The position numbers and the translations under genes are program-made. Source: Trachythela sp. YZ-2020 (lineage: Eukaryota; Cnidaria; Anthozoa; Malacalcyonacea; Clavulariidae). Taken from it: a DNA stretch of 64,000 bases. This document shows, piece by piece, positions 31,838 through 43,967 of the stretch. The notes beneath the pieces were generated by a model, which was given only the letters and a program-made list of their open reading frames with translations, ran no database searches and had not been told where the DNA came from. Where the stretch lies: contig JADLSH010000377.1 of the NCBI GenBank assembly GCA_016169945.1, forward strand, positions 682,001-746,000. The letters are read 5' to 3'. The first letter of the stretch is position 1. Each line of letters starts with the position of its first letter.

Positions 31838-33056
31838 AAATGAACAGGATAATATGCGGAGTTCCCCAAGGATCAAACTTAGGGCCATTGTTGTTTTCAT
31901 TATATATAAATGATCTTCCAAACTGCCTTGAACAAACACTGGCTTCAATGTTTGCAGATGATACAAATATATCAAGTACTGGTATTTCACCTGCAGATAT
32001 AGAAAGGAAGATAAATAATGACTTATGTAAGGTCAATAACTGGCTAGTGGCAAACAAGCTAACTTTAAACGTTAAAAAAACTGAGTTTATGCTGATAGCC
32101 TCTAAAAGGAAATTAAAACAATTCACAGAAAACCCGCACATATTAATTGGCAGCCACACCATTAAACAAGTGACAAATAAGAATGTACTGGGGATTACTA
32201 TAGACGAAGAATTAAAATGGAATGAGAATAATGATATTCAGTGCAAAAAACTTTCTAAAACTATTGCTTTATTAAAACGATCGAAAAGATTCGTAACTCA
32301 AACTGCACGAATTAATATGTATAATGCATTAGTTTTACCTCACTTTACATACTGCTCAAATGTGTGGAATGATGGCAGTCGCACTCACATTGAAAAGCTA
32401 TTCAAAATGCAAAAAAGGGCGGCCCGAATAATTACGGGATCAAATTATGAAGTAAGATCAAAGGATATATTTGAAAGCTTAGGCTGGGAATCAATTGAAA
32501 ACGCTTAAGAAACGTGAAATGACTATGACATTCAAGGCCTTACAAGGCGAACTACCAGAATACATAACGGATATGTTCAAACTTAGCCACAATGACGTGT
32601 ATCCTCTAAGGAGTAATGACTGTAAACTTTATTTAGAAAAACCCAACACTGACTTCATGAAGAAGTCCTTTTCATACCGGGGAGCTTCCTCATGGAACAA
32701 TCTCCCAAATGATGTTGTCAATGGTTACAAGCAACTCTCCGCAAGAAATTTTAAAACTTTAATTAATAATTACTTTAACGAGTTGGAAAGGGATAGTCAG
32801 TGACAACATATATGTGGAGGATTGTTCGGAATGAGGTTCTATAACTAATGGGTCTGTGAGAGTTAATGAGAGTTAATAAGAGTTAATATAAGTTAGTATG
32901 CATGCATCCATTGTAACTATAGAAACTGTTTTCGTCATGTTATAGTGTTTTTAATATTTATTTTTAATATATGTATATAGTCTAACGGCCCCTTGAAAAG
33001 CAGCACCGACGCTGAAGGGTCACCGTTATCAAATAATTTGAAATAATAATAATAAT
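31838..33056 (+). mobile_element. 5'-truncated LINE (CR1/L2-type)
   Basis: The open frame 31840-32508 starts inside RT block B (ICGVPQGSNLGPLLFSLYIND) and includes catalytic FADD in MFADDTNIS. Thumb blocks FTYCSNVWND, FKMQKRAARIITG and LGWESIE follow. A single-base shift near 32505 moves the end to frame 32495-32803 (KKREMTMTFKAL, LEKPNTDFMKKSFSYRGAS). The 3' UTR ends in AATAATAATAATAA (33043-33056), the tail. RT fingers and endonuclease are missing. Confidence 0.85.
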
Positions 33057-34096
33057 AAAATGAGCTCCTATATATTATCTCAATCGAGTCAGCTAATAAA
33101 GAAACCAATATTCAGGCTCTTGTCAGCAGTCCACCTATTAGTGTGATGGATTTCATTTATAGGTGCTTCCCGCAAGATCATATATTAAAATACTTTTTAT
33201 TAAATATATTGAATAAACCAAATGTAAAATACTTCATAGCAGTATGTATTATTAAAAGCAATGCAAAGCTGGAAAACTCAACGTTAACTATTATTAAAGA
33301 ATCAGTAAATAATATAAGCTATTTAAAAAAACATGCTGGGAAAGATGTTGGGAATGAAAAAAACATGCTTGGAATGAAGGGACAGGAAAAAAAGTTCCTG
33401 AACATAAGAACTCCAGAAGAAAAAAATCCTTCCGACACGAAATCACCACCCCCCCCCCACCCCCAACCCCCTCAAAAGTTAAATGGTCGGCCCCTTAAGA
33501 AATAGATTTGCTATAGTTCAATCTGACAACCAAAAGGATTTGGTTTCCTATATATGGTACAAGCAAGAGGCTCCCTTTATTAATTAAAAATGAAAAATTT
33601 AAAACAGCTTCCTTTTTACTTCATTATTTGGCAGAAAGGTTGGCTGGTAAGCCTCAGGAATTGGGAAAAGGGGCAATACAACTTTTTGTAAGCAAATTAC
33701 TCTACCTCTACTTAAAGCACATTGCACCCTACTTTGTATTGTTACTTTGTCTAATTAGGGCTATGGTAATTTTACTTCTCAAAGAGAGCAGAGTTGACTG
33801 GTATTACTGAAACCGTTACAAGATGCAATGTGCCCTGGTGTACCATACATTGTTAATTTATTCTATCTATAAACACACAAGTTTGTCTTATGCCAGATTA
33901 TTTTACTTAAAGGAGACTTGATGTTTGCTTCCTATTAACCCCTTGACTAGTCCAGTCCCAGACCCCCTTCTGGCCACACGGCGCGGCGGCGAAGGAGGGT
34001 CCAGACGAACTTGCATGCGCATGCGTCAACTACCACCACATATATGTGGAGGTCGCGAGGTCGCTAAGCTCTGTTTACTGCAGGGAAAATTCCGCA
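33057..34096. other. No gene seen
   Basis: AT-rich DNA with a C-rich stretch near 33446-33466. An ORF at 33143-33505 ends in a Pro-rich tail produced by this run and has no domain; I do not call it. Confidence 0.4.
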
Positions 34097-34607
34097 ATGG
34101 CAAAGCAAACTTCTGATAGTTTTGTAACGCTCATCGAGAAAAGATTTCTCCATATTATTGGCGCAGAATTCGTTGACGCCGTTAAGTATGCCATGGAAAT
34201 ATGTAAATACAATTTTGTGCCAAAATTTGAGCAACTGCAGGCGATCTATTACCTGTCCCGGTAATTTACACGCTCTTTCCATATCTTTGCGATGCTTTGC
34301 GATCCTCTCCTGACAACGATTGCCGGTCATCTATTGTTGTTTTGATATCACCATTGATTTCCCTCATGGATGATCAGATGGCTAAGATGGCTAAACGAAG
34401 AATCCCTGGCGTCAAACTCAATGACCTTAACGACCGAAAAGTTGACGACCTTCGACAGGGAAAAACTCTCGGAAAATCTGGTAGCAAAATCGCTTTGTTA
34501 TCCCCTGAGGCTTTTACCTGCGGGACAATAAGGGAGACTCTGAGACGACTGAAAGATAATATTGTTTGTGTGGCAATTGATGAGACACATTGTGTGCAAC
34601 AATGGTA
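34097..34607 (+). pseudogene. RecQ-like helicase (gene B), N-terminal part without Walker A
   Basis: ATG at 34097 starts MAKQTSDSFVTLIEKRF and reaches KFEQLQAIYYLSR (motif 0), then a stop at 34262. The next recognisable block in other frames is motif Ia (VVLISPLISLMDDQM, 34333-34380). Next come IALLSPEAF and motif II VCVAIDETHCVQQ with DETH as the DExH box. Sequence that should hold motif I (GKS loop) is missing at about 34262-34270, so about 20 codons were lost and a frameshift left. The piece ends at a good donor, TG|GTAAAT (34607). Without Walker A it could not hydrolyse ATP. Different wording from gene A suggests another RecQ-like subfamily. Confidence 0.75.
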
Positions 34608-36960
34608 AATCCTGAGGTCTTGGCACCTCTATCAACATCAGATCATAACATTGTGTTGTGGAAAGCGAGAACTGATGCCTCTGTAGTAAAGGCTGGAAAC
34701 ATAGTAAAGGTAAAAGTGAGAGATCTCAACCATACAAGTACGGAACAGTTTGGGGTTTTTCTAGAGAACTATGACTGGAGTGAACTTTTCTCTAACAAAG
34801 GACTCGATGAGAAAGTTGATGCTTTTCTTCATTTTACTAAAGTGATTATCAACGAGTTTTTTCCCGAAAGAATAATAAAAAAGCATACCAACGATAAACC
34901 CTTTATGACGCAAAAAATTAAATCTCTGATGGATAAAAGAAATAAAGCTTTTAAAAACAATAAAACTGAGCTCTTCAAATATTTACGTAGACAAGTTTCA
35001 GCTGAGATAAAGAAAGCCAAGCTGCAGTTTTATGATAAAAAGGTAAGACCAAACCATAGTTCATGCCCAAAAGCATGGTGGAAGCAAGTTAAAAGATTAA
35101 TTGGATCAAGGAAAAACGCTGTGACTCTAGTAGACTCCGAGACAAATCTCCAAATGAACGATAAACAATCGGCAGATTCAATTAATAACTTCTTTGCTAA
35201 TTTAACGATAAATTATCCACATATATCAAACGAGTGGCTAGAAATGCAATGCCCGGATGATCTACCGTTAATCAGTGTTGAAGAAGTTGCTAGAGAATTG
35301 AATGCAATTAATGTTAACAAGGCACCTGGGCCAAATGATCCACCTTTGAAGATTCTGAAAATGTTTTCGAAATTGTTTGCCGTTCCCTTGCTGAAATTTT
35401 TAATGAGTCATTTCAGACAAAGAAATTTCCTGAAACTTGGAAAAATACAAAGTAACTGGGATTCCTAAGATCACACCATGTACAATCGCTGAAAACCTTA
35501 GACCGATTGCATTAACCAGTGTTTTATCAAAAGTTCAGGAATCCTTTACCAACAAGTGGATAAATGAAGATATAAATGGGAAAATTTCCAATTCCCAATA
35601 TGGAGGGCTCCCAGGATCTTCGACTTTGTATGCCCTTCTAAATCTACTCCACAACTGGTATAGAGCAATGGACGAGCCACAAAGAGTAATACGAATAATT
35701 TTCTTGACTTTAGAAAAGCGTTCGATCTAATTAATCATAATATACTGCTAAGAAATATGAAAGAGATGGGAGTTAGATTGGCCTTAATCCAATGGTTTGG
35801 AACATACCTCAATAAAAGATCCCATTTTACTAAATTTGGGAATGATACGTCTGATTATGCATATATCAATGGCGGAGTGCCACAAGGAAGTAAACTCGAC
35901 CAATTGCCTTGTAATAAAGATTGATAAACTTCCTCTGTAATAAAAGAAGAAATCCAACTCATGATATCAACCAACATGGAAACTAATGTTATACTTGAAC
36001 ATGATACATTAATGTTTATGGATGACACTACATTATACGAGGTACTAGATGTCAGCCACCATATTTCTGGGAAGCAACTGGGTGGTGCTGAAAGTAAAGT
36101 TAAGAGCGTTTTAAGGTTTACTGAAGAAGATATGATGGAGTTAAATCAAACGAAATGCAAAGAAATGATAATTGACTTTCGAAAAAATGTAACTGTTATT
36201 CCACCGCTAGAAATCAATAGACATGTATTTGAAAGTGTTAAATGTTACAAATTACTTGGTTTATGGATTGATGACAATTTGAAGTGGTCAACTAACACAT
36301 GCTATATTGTTAAAAAAGTGGTAAAAGACTGTATTTTCTGAAGATGTTAAAAGGTTATGGTGCACCAAAGCAGGATTTAAAAGCCTTTTATATGGCTGTC
36401 ATAAGATCGACACTTGAATATTGTGCTAAAATTTGGCACGGAAACTTAACCAAGGAACAGTCTACTGACATAGAATGAGTTCAGAAGCGTGCGCTTAGGA
36501 TAATTTGTCCTGGTCTGACTTATGAAGAAGCATTACTGGACTGTAACCTTAAAACATTAAAGGCTCGCAGAGAAGAGATGTGCGAAACCTTATAAAACAA
36601 TGACAGACCCTAGACATAGATTACACAGTTTATTGCCAGAAACAGTTAATCAGATAAGACAGAGACAAACTAGATCAAATGGAGAAAAACTGTATAATTT
36701 TAGATATCGAACTGAACGATTTAAAAATAGCCCAATTGTGTATGGGATTGAATGTTTTAACCGAACGCTGGAGTCGAAGTAAATTTATCGAATTCTATCA
36801 AAAAATTTTCAAATTTTATTTAAGATTACTTGTAAATATTAACTCTTAACATTAGTCTTAGTATATTTTTTTATACAGTTTAAATGTAATTCACATTGTA
36901 AATTAGTATTTAGTATTTACTATTTAATGTGAAATTCTAGAAAGATTAAAGATTAAGTCT
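34608..36960 (+). mobile_element. LINE filling the putative RecQ intron
   Basis: Begins within the endonuclease C-terminus (LAPLSTSDHNIVLWK), then a linker of about 200 residues, then RT in several frames. RT blocks are NKAPGPND, ENLRPIALTSVLSKV, FLDFRKAFDLINH, NGGVPQGS, catalytic FMDD (36018-36029) in LMFMDDTTL, and KLLGLWIDDNLKW. The C-terminal blocks STLEYCAKIWHG and KRALRII are followed by the end region to 36782. Breaks occur near 35450, 35730, 35905, 36340 and 36476, and a segment between about 35910 and 35960 is missing. It is 5'-truncated and dead. Its 5' end is within a few bases of the RecQ splice donor. Confidence 0.85.
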
Positions 36961-37013
36961 ACTTAATTAGATATTTACATGTATAAAGTATAATAGTTTT
37001 CAACGGTTTGCAT

Positions 37014-37370
37014 CACAGAGTAGAGATCATACAGAGCTGGAACGGGCCATCGTAAACACTTGGGAGACTTACGTTTTCGTGTACCCACCTGATTTCAGGC
37101 GGCCGGGCAAAAAATGATCAACTGCGCATGCTCGGCAAGTTCCCCCCATTGGCCATTCCAAGTTCCCAATTCTCCAAGTTCCCAACATTTTCGTCTCTTT
37201 AAAGTTTCACAGTCTTAAGGTCTTTCGCATTTTTACGCACTTCTAAAAGGTAAACTGCAGTTAAAAGCGAGCCGCCATCTGAATCGTGCACTTTAACTGC
37301 GCATGCTCGGCAAGCGTCTGAAGCATAAGTGGGTACACCCGTTACACCTCTGTATGATCCCTACTCTGTG
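37014..37370. mobile_element. hAT-type MITE, 357 bp
   Basis: Inverted ends CACAGAGTAGAGATCATACA / TGTATGATCCCTACTCTGTG extend about 33 bp with few mismatches. The copy is flanked by an exact 8-bp duplication GTTTGCAT (37006-37013 and 37371-37378). It lies in the same putative intron as the LINE. Non-coding. Confidence 0.88.
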
Positions 37371-37953
37371 GTTTGCATTCAAAATTCACTCTCCAAATAG
37401 TACGTCACGTACTCACGTTGGATATAAAGCCTCGTTGTAATGAAAGAGATTTTGACCTTTTATCTTGTTACTTGTCATGTAATTATATAAAGGTCTTCTG
37501 GATTATCTGTTTTAGAACTGTATGATATATTTGAAACTATGTCACCAATTGGTGGGTTTCACTATAAGCACTATTGGTCTGTTGTGCAGCAAATGGTGGT
37601 CAACCAGCAGCTATCAGAGTTAGAAAATAATGTTAATTTTATTAATTACAGTACATGTAGTAATTACACTAAACCAGAGGGATTTAGACATTTATTCCTT
37701 TTAATTTCCTTTATAAGTGTCAACAGTTCTGATATCAACCACCATCTGCTGTCCTGTATAAATGCTTACTGAAACTCACCAATGGAATGATAAATTGCTC
37801 TGAAGCCAAGGTCTTAATGACGAGGAAAGCCTCTATAGCGAAGGCAATGTAGTTTCTGGATGGATTTTAAACTGACTTTTCTCGGTCATCCCCATATAAC
37901 AACTAGGTGCTGAATTAATTAACTTTGAACCATTTGATTATTGTATTAAGGGG

Positions 37954-39151
37954 CCGAGACTTCAGAGAGGCCTACAACGAGTTCAAAGATATTCGTGCAC
38001 TTATGATGCCTGGTTTACCTATGGTCGCACTAACAGCCACTGCTAATTGTAAAACAATGAACTATATTATTTCTAAATTGGATATGGAAGGTTGCATTGT
38101 TATTAAATCATCTTCGAACCGACCCAACATTTTTTACGAGGTTTGCATTCTTCTTGATTGTGATGAAGATATGCTATTCCAATCATGTTTTGGCTTTGTA
38201 ATTGATCAGCTGTTGGAATACAATTGCAAAGCAGATAAAGTTGTTATCTACTGTACCTCCACCAATGATTGTGCTAGCATTTATGAGTTCTTTGAAAACA
38301 CTTTGGGGAACAATATTTACAATAACTCACACCAGATACTGGTTAACATATACGTCAAGGTTATGGATGAAAAAACAAAGGAGGACATTGTAGCCAAATT
38401 TACAGTACTGTACCAGATGGTCCACTTAGAGTTGTTGTTTGCTCATCAGCATTTGGAATGGGGGTTGACTGTCCCAATGTAAAGACAGTTGTTCATTTCA
38501 AGTCCCCAGATACACTCATGCAATTTGTACAGGAGAGTGGTTGTGTTGGAAGGGATGGAGAAGTATCTAAATCTTTACTCTTTGTTGGTGGAAGGGAATT
38601 TGGTCACTACAAGGCTAAACTTACAAAATCGTCTGCCATGAAAATGCAATTTGATGAACTTGAAAGCATGAAGGACTATGCTCTGAACACATCAACTTCC
38701 AGACGATTTTTGATCTTACACTATTTTGATGGTCTGGATGATGCAGATAAACAGTGCAAGCTAATGAAGCCACAGAACTGCTGTGATGTATGTTTTAAAA
38801 AGGCTGGCGGATATGCGAGTACAACTGAAGAGCAGTTAAGCTATCTAACTGTTGGTGAAACCAGATTTGATGAAGTTGATATTGAAGCTCAATTATCTGA
38901 ACAACAGAAAAGTGATGTTCGACAAAGTTTGACAAAGTATAGAGATGGACTTATGACATGCATGGAAGAAAGCTTGTTTGGAGTTGATAAGGTAACTGGT
39001 TTTACCCGAAACTGTTATTGAACAAATTATTAGTAAATGTAATACTTTCTCCAGTGTCCAGGATGTGTATGATAATATTGATTTATGGTGTGAAAATCAT
39101 GCAGTTGCTGTTTATAATATTGTTGCTAGTGTAAGAAATGTTAACAATTAA
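37954..39151 (+). pseudogene. RecQ-like helicase C-terminal half (motifs III-VI, Zn domain)
   Basis: After a weak ATTGTATTAAG acceptor, the split Trp codon and GRDFREAYNEF continue the RecQ core. MVALTATA (motif III), KSSSNRPNIFYEV (motif IV) and KVVIYCTSTNDC are in one frame. A shift near 38405 leads to VVCSSAFGMGVDCPNV (motif V), FVQESGCVGRDG (motif VI) and the RecQ zinc-binding Cys set (CKLMKP, NCCDVC, 38757-38798). A further one-base difference in a T run near 39000 leads to a C-terminus ending at the stop 39149-39151. In motif VI the usual first Arg (GRAGRDG) is Cys. Either this belongs to gene B across the LINE-filled intron, or two RecQ fragments were brought together; phases fit the first. 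Confidence 0.8.
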
Positions 39152-39202
39152 CTCTGCTTGATAAGATATGTTACTAATATATAATACAATAATTGGGGGT
39201 GT

Positions 39203-39678
39203 TTACGGGGATGTAACCAGTAAGAAATGAGTGCCAGTTAAAATATTTTTGATCTTTAAACAATGATCATTTATAAGTCCAACCCTATACTTTGTCAAAC
39301 GTTGTCGAACATCGCTTTTCTGCTGTTCAGATAATTGAGCTTCAATATCAACTTCATCAAAACTGGTTTCACCAACAGTTAGACAGCTTAACTGCTCCTC
39401 AGTTGCACTCACATATCCACTAGCCTTTAAAAACATACATCACATACAGCAGTTCTGTGGCTTCATTAGCTTGCACTGTTTTTCTGCATCATCCGGACCA
39501 TCAAAGTAGTGTAAGATAAAAAATCATCTGCAAGTTGATGTGTTGATAGCATAGTCCTTCATGCTTTCAAGTTAATCAAATTGCATTTTCCTGTCAGACA
39601 ATTTTGTAAGTTTAGCCTTGTAGTGACCAAATTTCCTTCAACCAACAAGCAGTAAAGACTTACTAGATACTTATCCAG
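39203..39678 (-). pseudogene. Inverted partial copy of the RecQ C-terminal region
   Basis: Minus-strand sequence from 39678 to about 39273 repeats 38556-38958 in opposite orientation (for example SATEEQLSCLTVGETSFDEV against STTEEQLSYLTVGETRFDEV). The two copies form 400-bp arms around a spacer of about 314 bp. This copy has its own frameshifts near 39440 and 39530, so it is a pseudogene fragment. Confidence 0.85.
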
Positions 39679-40548
39679 TGTTTGCCACATTAAGAATATC
39701 AAAAGCACCTAATATATTATCTGCCTTTTATGACAGGACCGTGCCTGGGTTTTTCGAAAATCTTACCATGTGTATCAGGTAATTAAAATCTCTCCCAGAT
39801 GGTTGTGTCTGGCACTCACCATCTAGCGCGGTTACATCCCTGTGTTTTATTGGGCAAGAGGAACGTCATTCTAAGGAGACAATATGTTGCTTGACTTGCT
39901 GAGTCCCAGCATGGTCTATTCCAACCTGGGTATATTTATATGTAAAATTCAAAATAATTATAAATATTGCATTACACATGCTTACAAAGTGTGTGTGTAA
40001 AATTTTCCAAATAGAAGAATAAGCTCTCTACATGAAAGGAAATTTATGCAAAGTAATTATATTATATAAGTGTATATAACATTATAAGTTAATCTGGGGG
40101 ATGCTGTCCCTCTTGTCTAACCCAACTCTTGTCCAGTTAACACCCCTAAGTTTTGATCAGAGTTGGCATTCATTGTACATGCATGTAAATATACTGGATA
40201 TCTTTTATTATTATCAAATTAATCAATTTTCGGCCTGTTCATAGATCCCCACAACCAATATGTCTTGGCCCATTTCCGTATGTCCATGTGCAGTTTTTCA
40301 TTGTGCCATGTTGGCCAATATGGAAGTCCAATATAGTTCTGTAATTAGCACTTGCAAAACTCAAAGCGAACACAAATGTTTTAAAGATGTTGTAATCAAT
40401 ATATTTGATACCTGAACTAGAAATCATCAAATTGAAATACAAAATTCGAAAATGTTGTCTTAAACTTGATCCAGGTTAATGTACATTCCTATAGTAAAAT
40501 AACTAGGAGGCAACATCATATGAACAGGCCTTAACTTAAGTCACTAAT
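39679..40548. other. No gene seen
   Basis: AT-rich DNA between RecQ and DUF6589 sequences; minus-strand pieces around 39750-39935 are less AT-rich and might be eroded coding sequence, but no motif could be recognised. Confidence 0.35.
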
Positions 40549-41345
40549 TTATGAACCTTCATTATCACTCTCCTCTTGTTCATCAGCTGTTTGTTGACCC
40601 TTTGAAAATCTTTTCACCAATCCTTTGAGCCAGGTAAACACCTTTCCCATATCTAAATCCTCAATTATGGATTTAGCATGACCTGAAAACGTCTTGTGTT
40701 GTCTACCACCTTGAAACTGGAAGACATTCATCTTTTGCATATCAAACAACATATTATCAACATCAATTTCTGAGCTGAGCTTTGTATGGCTCCGACATTA
40801 GGGAGTGACTTCACATTCTTGGTCAAAGTTCAAAACTACAGCATCCAACTTTTGTTGTGCTTTCACGACCATTTGAGCATTTTTTTCATCCATCTTGCCT
40901 CCTATTCCAGAAAGAAGTTCTTTTATCTTCCTTACCTCATGCTCCACTCTCAAATCACAAGCAATGTTCTTACCATGCCCTCCAGAAGTATTTACTAATC
41001 TTCCCCATTTCAGTTTATGCGCCATACAAGGTGACAGGAGTGAGTTCAAAAGAGCAATGTACCGGAAAGCTTCAAAAGCATATTTTGTCCTGCTTCCCTT
41101 TCTTCTAACTTTTGCCTTGAATATTAGCAGGAGAAGCTTCCAAATTCTTTCTTCTCGATCACCATCCCCTTCACGTATTGCATCTTCAAATTCCTGGAAC
41201 ACTAATCCAAGAGACAGTGTGGAACATGCATAATTGAAAACACAGTCCTCTTCAGTGTTTTGGTTTGGACTATTTGAAGTGGTACCAGTTGTATGACAAG
41301 CCATCCATGGAAGGTAGCTGTGGTTTCTACCATGATTAATTCCAT
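40549..41345 (-). pseudogene. DUF6589 domain protein, last exon with one in-frame stop
   Basis: After a TTTTTCCTAG acceptor (exon start 41345, phase 1) one frame runs to 40549, broken only by TAA at 40800-40798. Blocks match the DUF6589 family as I remember it: DCVFNYACSTLSLGL, FEDAIREGDGDREERIWKLL, YAFEAFRYIALLNSLLSP, WGRLVNTSGGHGKNIACDL, RVEHEVRKIKELLSGIGG, VFQFQGGRQHKTFSGH, and an acidic tail. DUF6589 has no established function, though its WGRxVNTxGGxGxNIxCDLxxEH block is strongly conserved and the family is multi-copy in cnidarians and some fungi. The single stop could be a young mutation or a sequencing error. Confidence 0.8.
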
Positions 41346-42014
41346 CTAGGAAAAATTTTGTTATCCTTAGACATGATTACATGATGTATTCTAACATGTA
41401 AGCAAACTATAGTGAATAGTTATATGGAATAGTAATTAACATAATAATTTATGATGTTCTTATTCAACAATAAACATAGTACCATCGTCCATTTCTTTAT
41501 TTCTTGATCGCTTGGTCTTCTGAATGAGCATTCAGTTAATCAAGTTATATTTCATGAATATACCTTAATTTGTAAACCCCATACAAAATCGTAAATAATA
41601 AGAACGCCAGTGTGCTACAAGTACTAGTCGCTGTAACTATTTTCATTGTTACAACCACAAGCACTTGTAAATAGTTAACATATGAATTTATTCCTTTCAC
41701 AACAACAGTTCTCTTGAACATTCGTGTCCATGAAAATGGTCATGTTACAGACATTACTAAGCACTTGTCATAATAAATATATGGTACAAACAAGGCCGCT
41801 GACCAGTTGTCGCCCCCCCCTCCCAGAAAAAAGAGATGACGCTGTATCTACCACAGGTAGGTGCCCGTTTTTGGCTGTGCCCCCTACTTTTGAGATGCTT
41901 CCGCGGCCTCTGGGTATAAAGGCCAGTACAGAAAAAGTGTGAAACAAACCAACAATCCTAACTGACTCAGCTACTCAATGTCGATCATTGAAAGACCGCT
42001 AGAAGTACATATAC
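41346..42014 (-). other. Intron of the DUF6589 gene
   Basis: Bounded by GAAG|GTATATG (donor, exon ends at 42015) and TTTCCTAG| (acceptor before 41345), phase 1 on both sides. No repeat with recognisable ends inside, apart from a C-run near 41811-41823. Confidence 0.65.
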
Positions 42015-42212
42015 CTTCCTTCTGGTACTCGGAAGTAACATCCATGTCACCCATGACAAATGTATTCAAAATTTCAAACACAGAGTTGTACAGCCAATCC
42101 TTTTTCTCTGTTGATTTGGTTGATTCAGGTGGTGGAGCATGATTGGTCGGAATACCATCAACGTTCTCCATTCCAAAATATTCCAATGCAGCAGCCAGGC
42201 AGTGAGTCATTA
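42015..42212 (-). CDS. DUF6589 gene, upstream exon truncated by a LINE
   Basis: Encodes YLMTHCLAAALEYFGMEN, then a polar stretch with PPPESTKSTEKKDWLYNSVFE, then ILNTFVMGDMDVTSEYQKE. It ends in phase 1 at a GTATAT donor, matching the next exon. The LCLAxALEYFGM and xxWxYxxVxxIxxxxV words are the usual lead into the DUF6589 core. The exon is cut on its 5' side by the start of the plus-strand LINE at about 42213. The rest of the N-terminal part is not found beyond the LINE in this window. Confidence 0.7.
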
Positions 42213-43699
42213 AATATGGCGGATGGCAGCGAAATTTTGATCTCACCTACATTAAAGAATTTTAGTCTTGATTGTGTTGATATACCCTCAATAAAATTGC
42301 TAAACATTAAGACACACTTAGTCTATGATGGTACACGTATAAAGTGGTCAAATGATCTGATATCTCTGAAGAATTTTACGAAAATATTGTCGGTTTGGTG
42401 GGTTGCTGGAGGTCGCCCGGTGGCAAATCTAAACAGTTTGTTAGTAATGGCCTAGATCTGACAATGACTTGGCACCCAGGTAAGCAAAATTCTTTGCTGT
42501 TCAGCGGGAAGGACGGTGAATCCTTAAATAAATTATTGATAAGTATTTTGAACATGGCAAGCGATACTACATATCAAATACCAAACGAGATAAAATCATC
42601 GGCGCGAGAATCGCGTGACAGTGGCAAAATTACTAATTCTAGTGAAAGCCCAAACCAGTCTATAGCTGAAATAAAAGCGATTAAGGATAAAATTGACGGT
42701 GTTTCTGTGATTATAAACAAGCTTTGTTATTCTACAACTAGATTACTAAATGAATTTTCTGCAATTCTGGCCAGAAAGGATCTTGTCGATTCCACTACCC
42801 AAACTGATTTTGAAGTACTTAACAATGTCGGAGTAAACTTAGCTGATGCCACGAACGCGGCAGATAATCAGTGTATCTACACGCTTAGTGGTTTAACTAC
42901 CGAAATCGAAGGTCTCAAACTAAACATCATAATCACAGAATCAAATATTTTAAGCAAAGTTCAGTCTAACAATCAAGTGATTGAGCAAATTCGTCACGAC
43001 TTAGACTCAATTAAAAGCCAACAGAGTAAAAGTAACTTCACCTCAGACAATAATATTGCCCCAATTATAAATTCTGAATCAATTAATGTCGGACCTATAG
43101 CTAATTCAACCAAGATCGATAGTTCTGCCACGATTCCTATATGCAAACGTGGTCCAAAGCGGTCTTGTGCTCAATTACGGTCAACAGTAATCTGTCAACA
43201 AAATATCAACCCTCCCGGAGTAGCTCAGCTTTGTCCTGTTAGCAGTAACAAGCCAAATAACAAGTTAACGCTCCAGGCCTACCATAGCTCTAACATACAC
43301 GTTACTCAGCAAATCGAAGATGCACCAGGAATAAATAAGGGTCAACAGAACCGTAATAAAGTATGTAAATCCACCTCCGATCATAAATTAGAAACTCCCA
43401 AGGCCAATCCTGAAGTAATTAAAATTGGATCGATTGCTAACACAACCAAACCCCTTAGCGTAAGCGTTGGTTCTGCTAAACATGAATCAAAGCAGTATTA
43501 CGCTCATCATTACAACTTAGTCAGTCCTGTAAAACAAAGAAATTTCCATCAACATTCCCAAGCTGTTTTTGCCCACAATCAAATGTCACTTGTGAGAAGC
43601 CAAAACCAAGAAATGAACAGAATGTACAACATATTTCAAACCTTAGTTGTGCTAATACTGGCGAAAGTCAGTCGGTATCAAGTGAGACCGGATCTTTGA
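42213..43699 (+). pseudogene. LINE ORF1
   Basis: ATG at 42216 starts MADGSEILISPTLKNFSLDC and continues to WSNDLISLKNFTKILSVWW. A shift at about 42395 leads into the main 434-codon frame with SPGGKSKQFVSNGLDLTMTW and HPGKQNSLLFSGKDGESL, followed by a coiled-coil-like middle and a polar C-terminus. The first two blocks recur in ORF1 of cnidarian CR1-like LINEs as I remember them. No zinc knuckle or esterase domain is visible. ORF1 proteins of this kind are thought to bind element RNA; that is not shown here. Confidence 0.65.
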
Positions 43700-43967
43700 A
43701 ATGGTTGGACCGCCTACCTCTGGTTGAAACGCCTAACGCGACAGGTAGTAACCCTATGCATATATCTCGAAGTGGGGCCGAACCCCTCGATTGGATAGGA
43801 CGGTTGCCTCTACTTGTTAATTACCCGACTCATACGCCTCGCTCATGCCAGTCTCAAAGGAATGAAACAGGAAAGATGAACCGGCATACGTTTTTTCGGT
43901 CGCGAATCGGCCAGCAGGCAGACTGGTTGAATTACCTGGAGTTTGTCCGTCGCACATTGCAATAAAC

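Noticed and set aside
33143..33505. 120-codon ORF with Pro-rich tail.
   Set aside because: The Pro run comes from a C homopolymer; no domain, conserved block or splice context.
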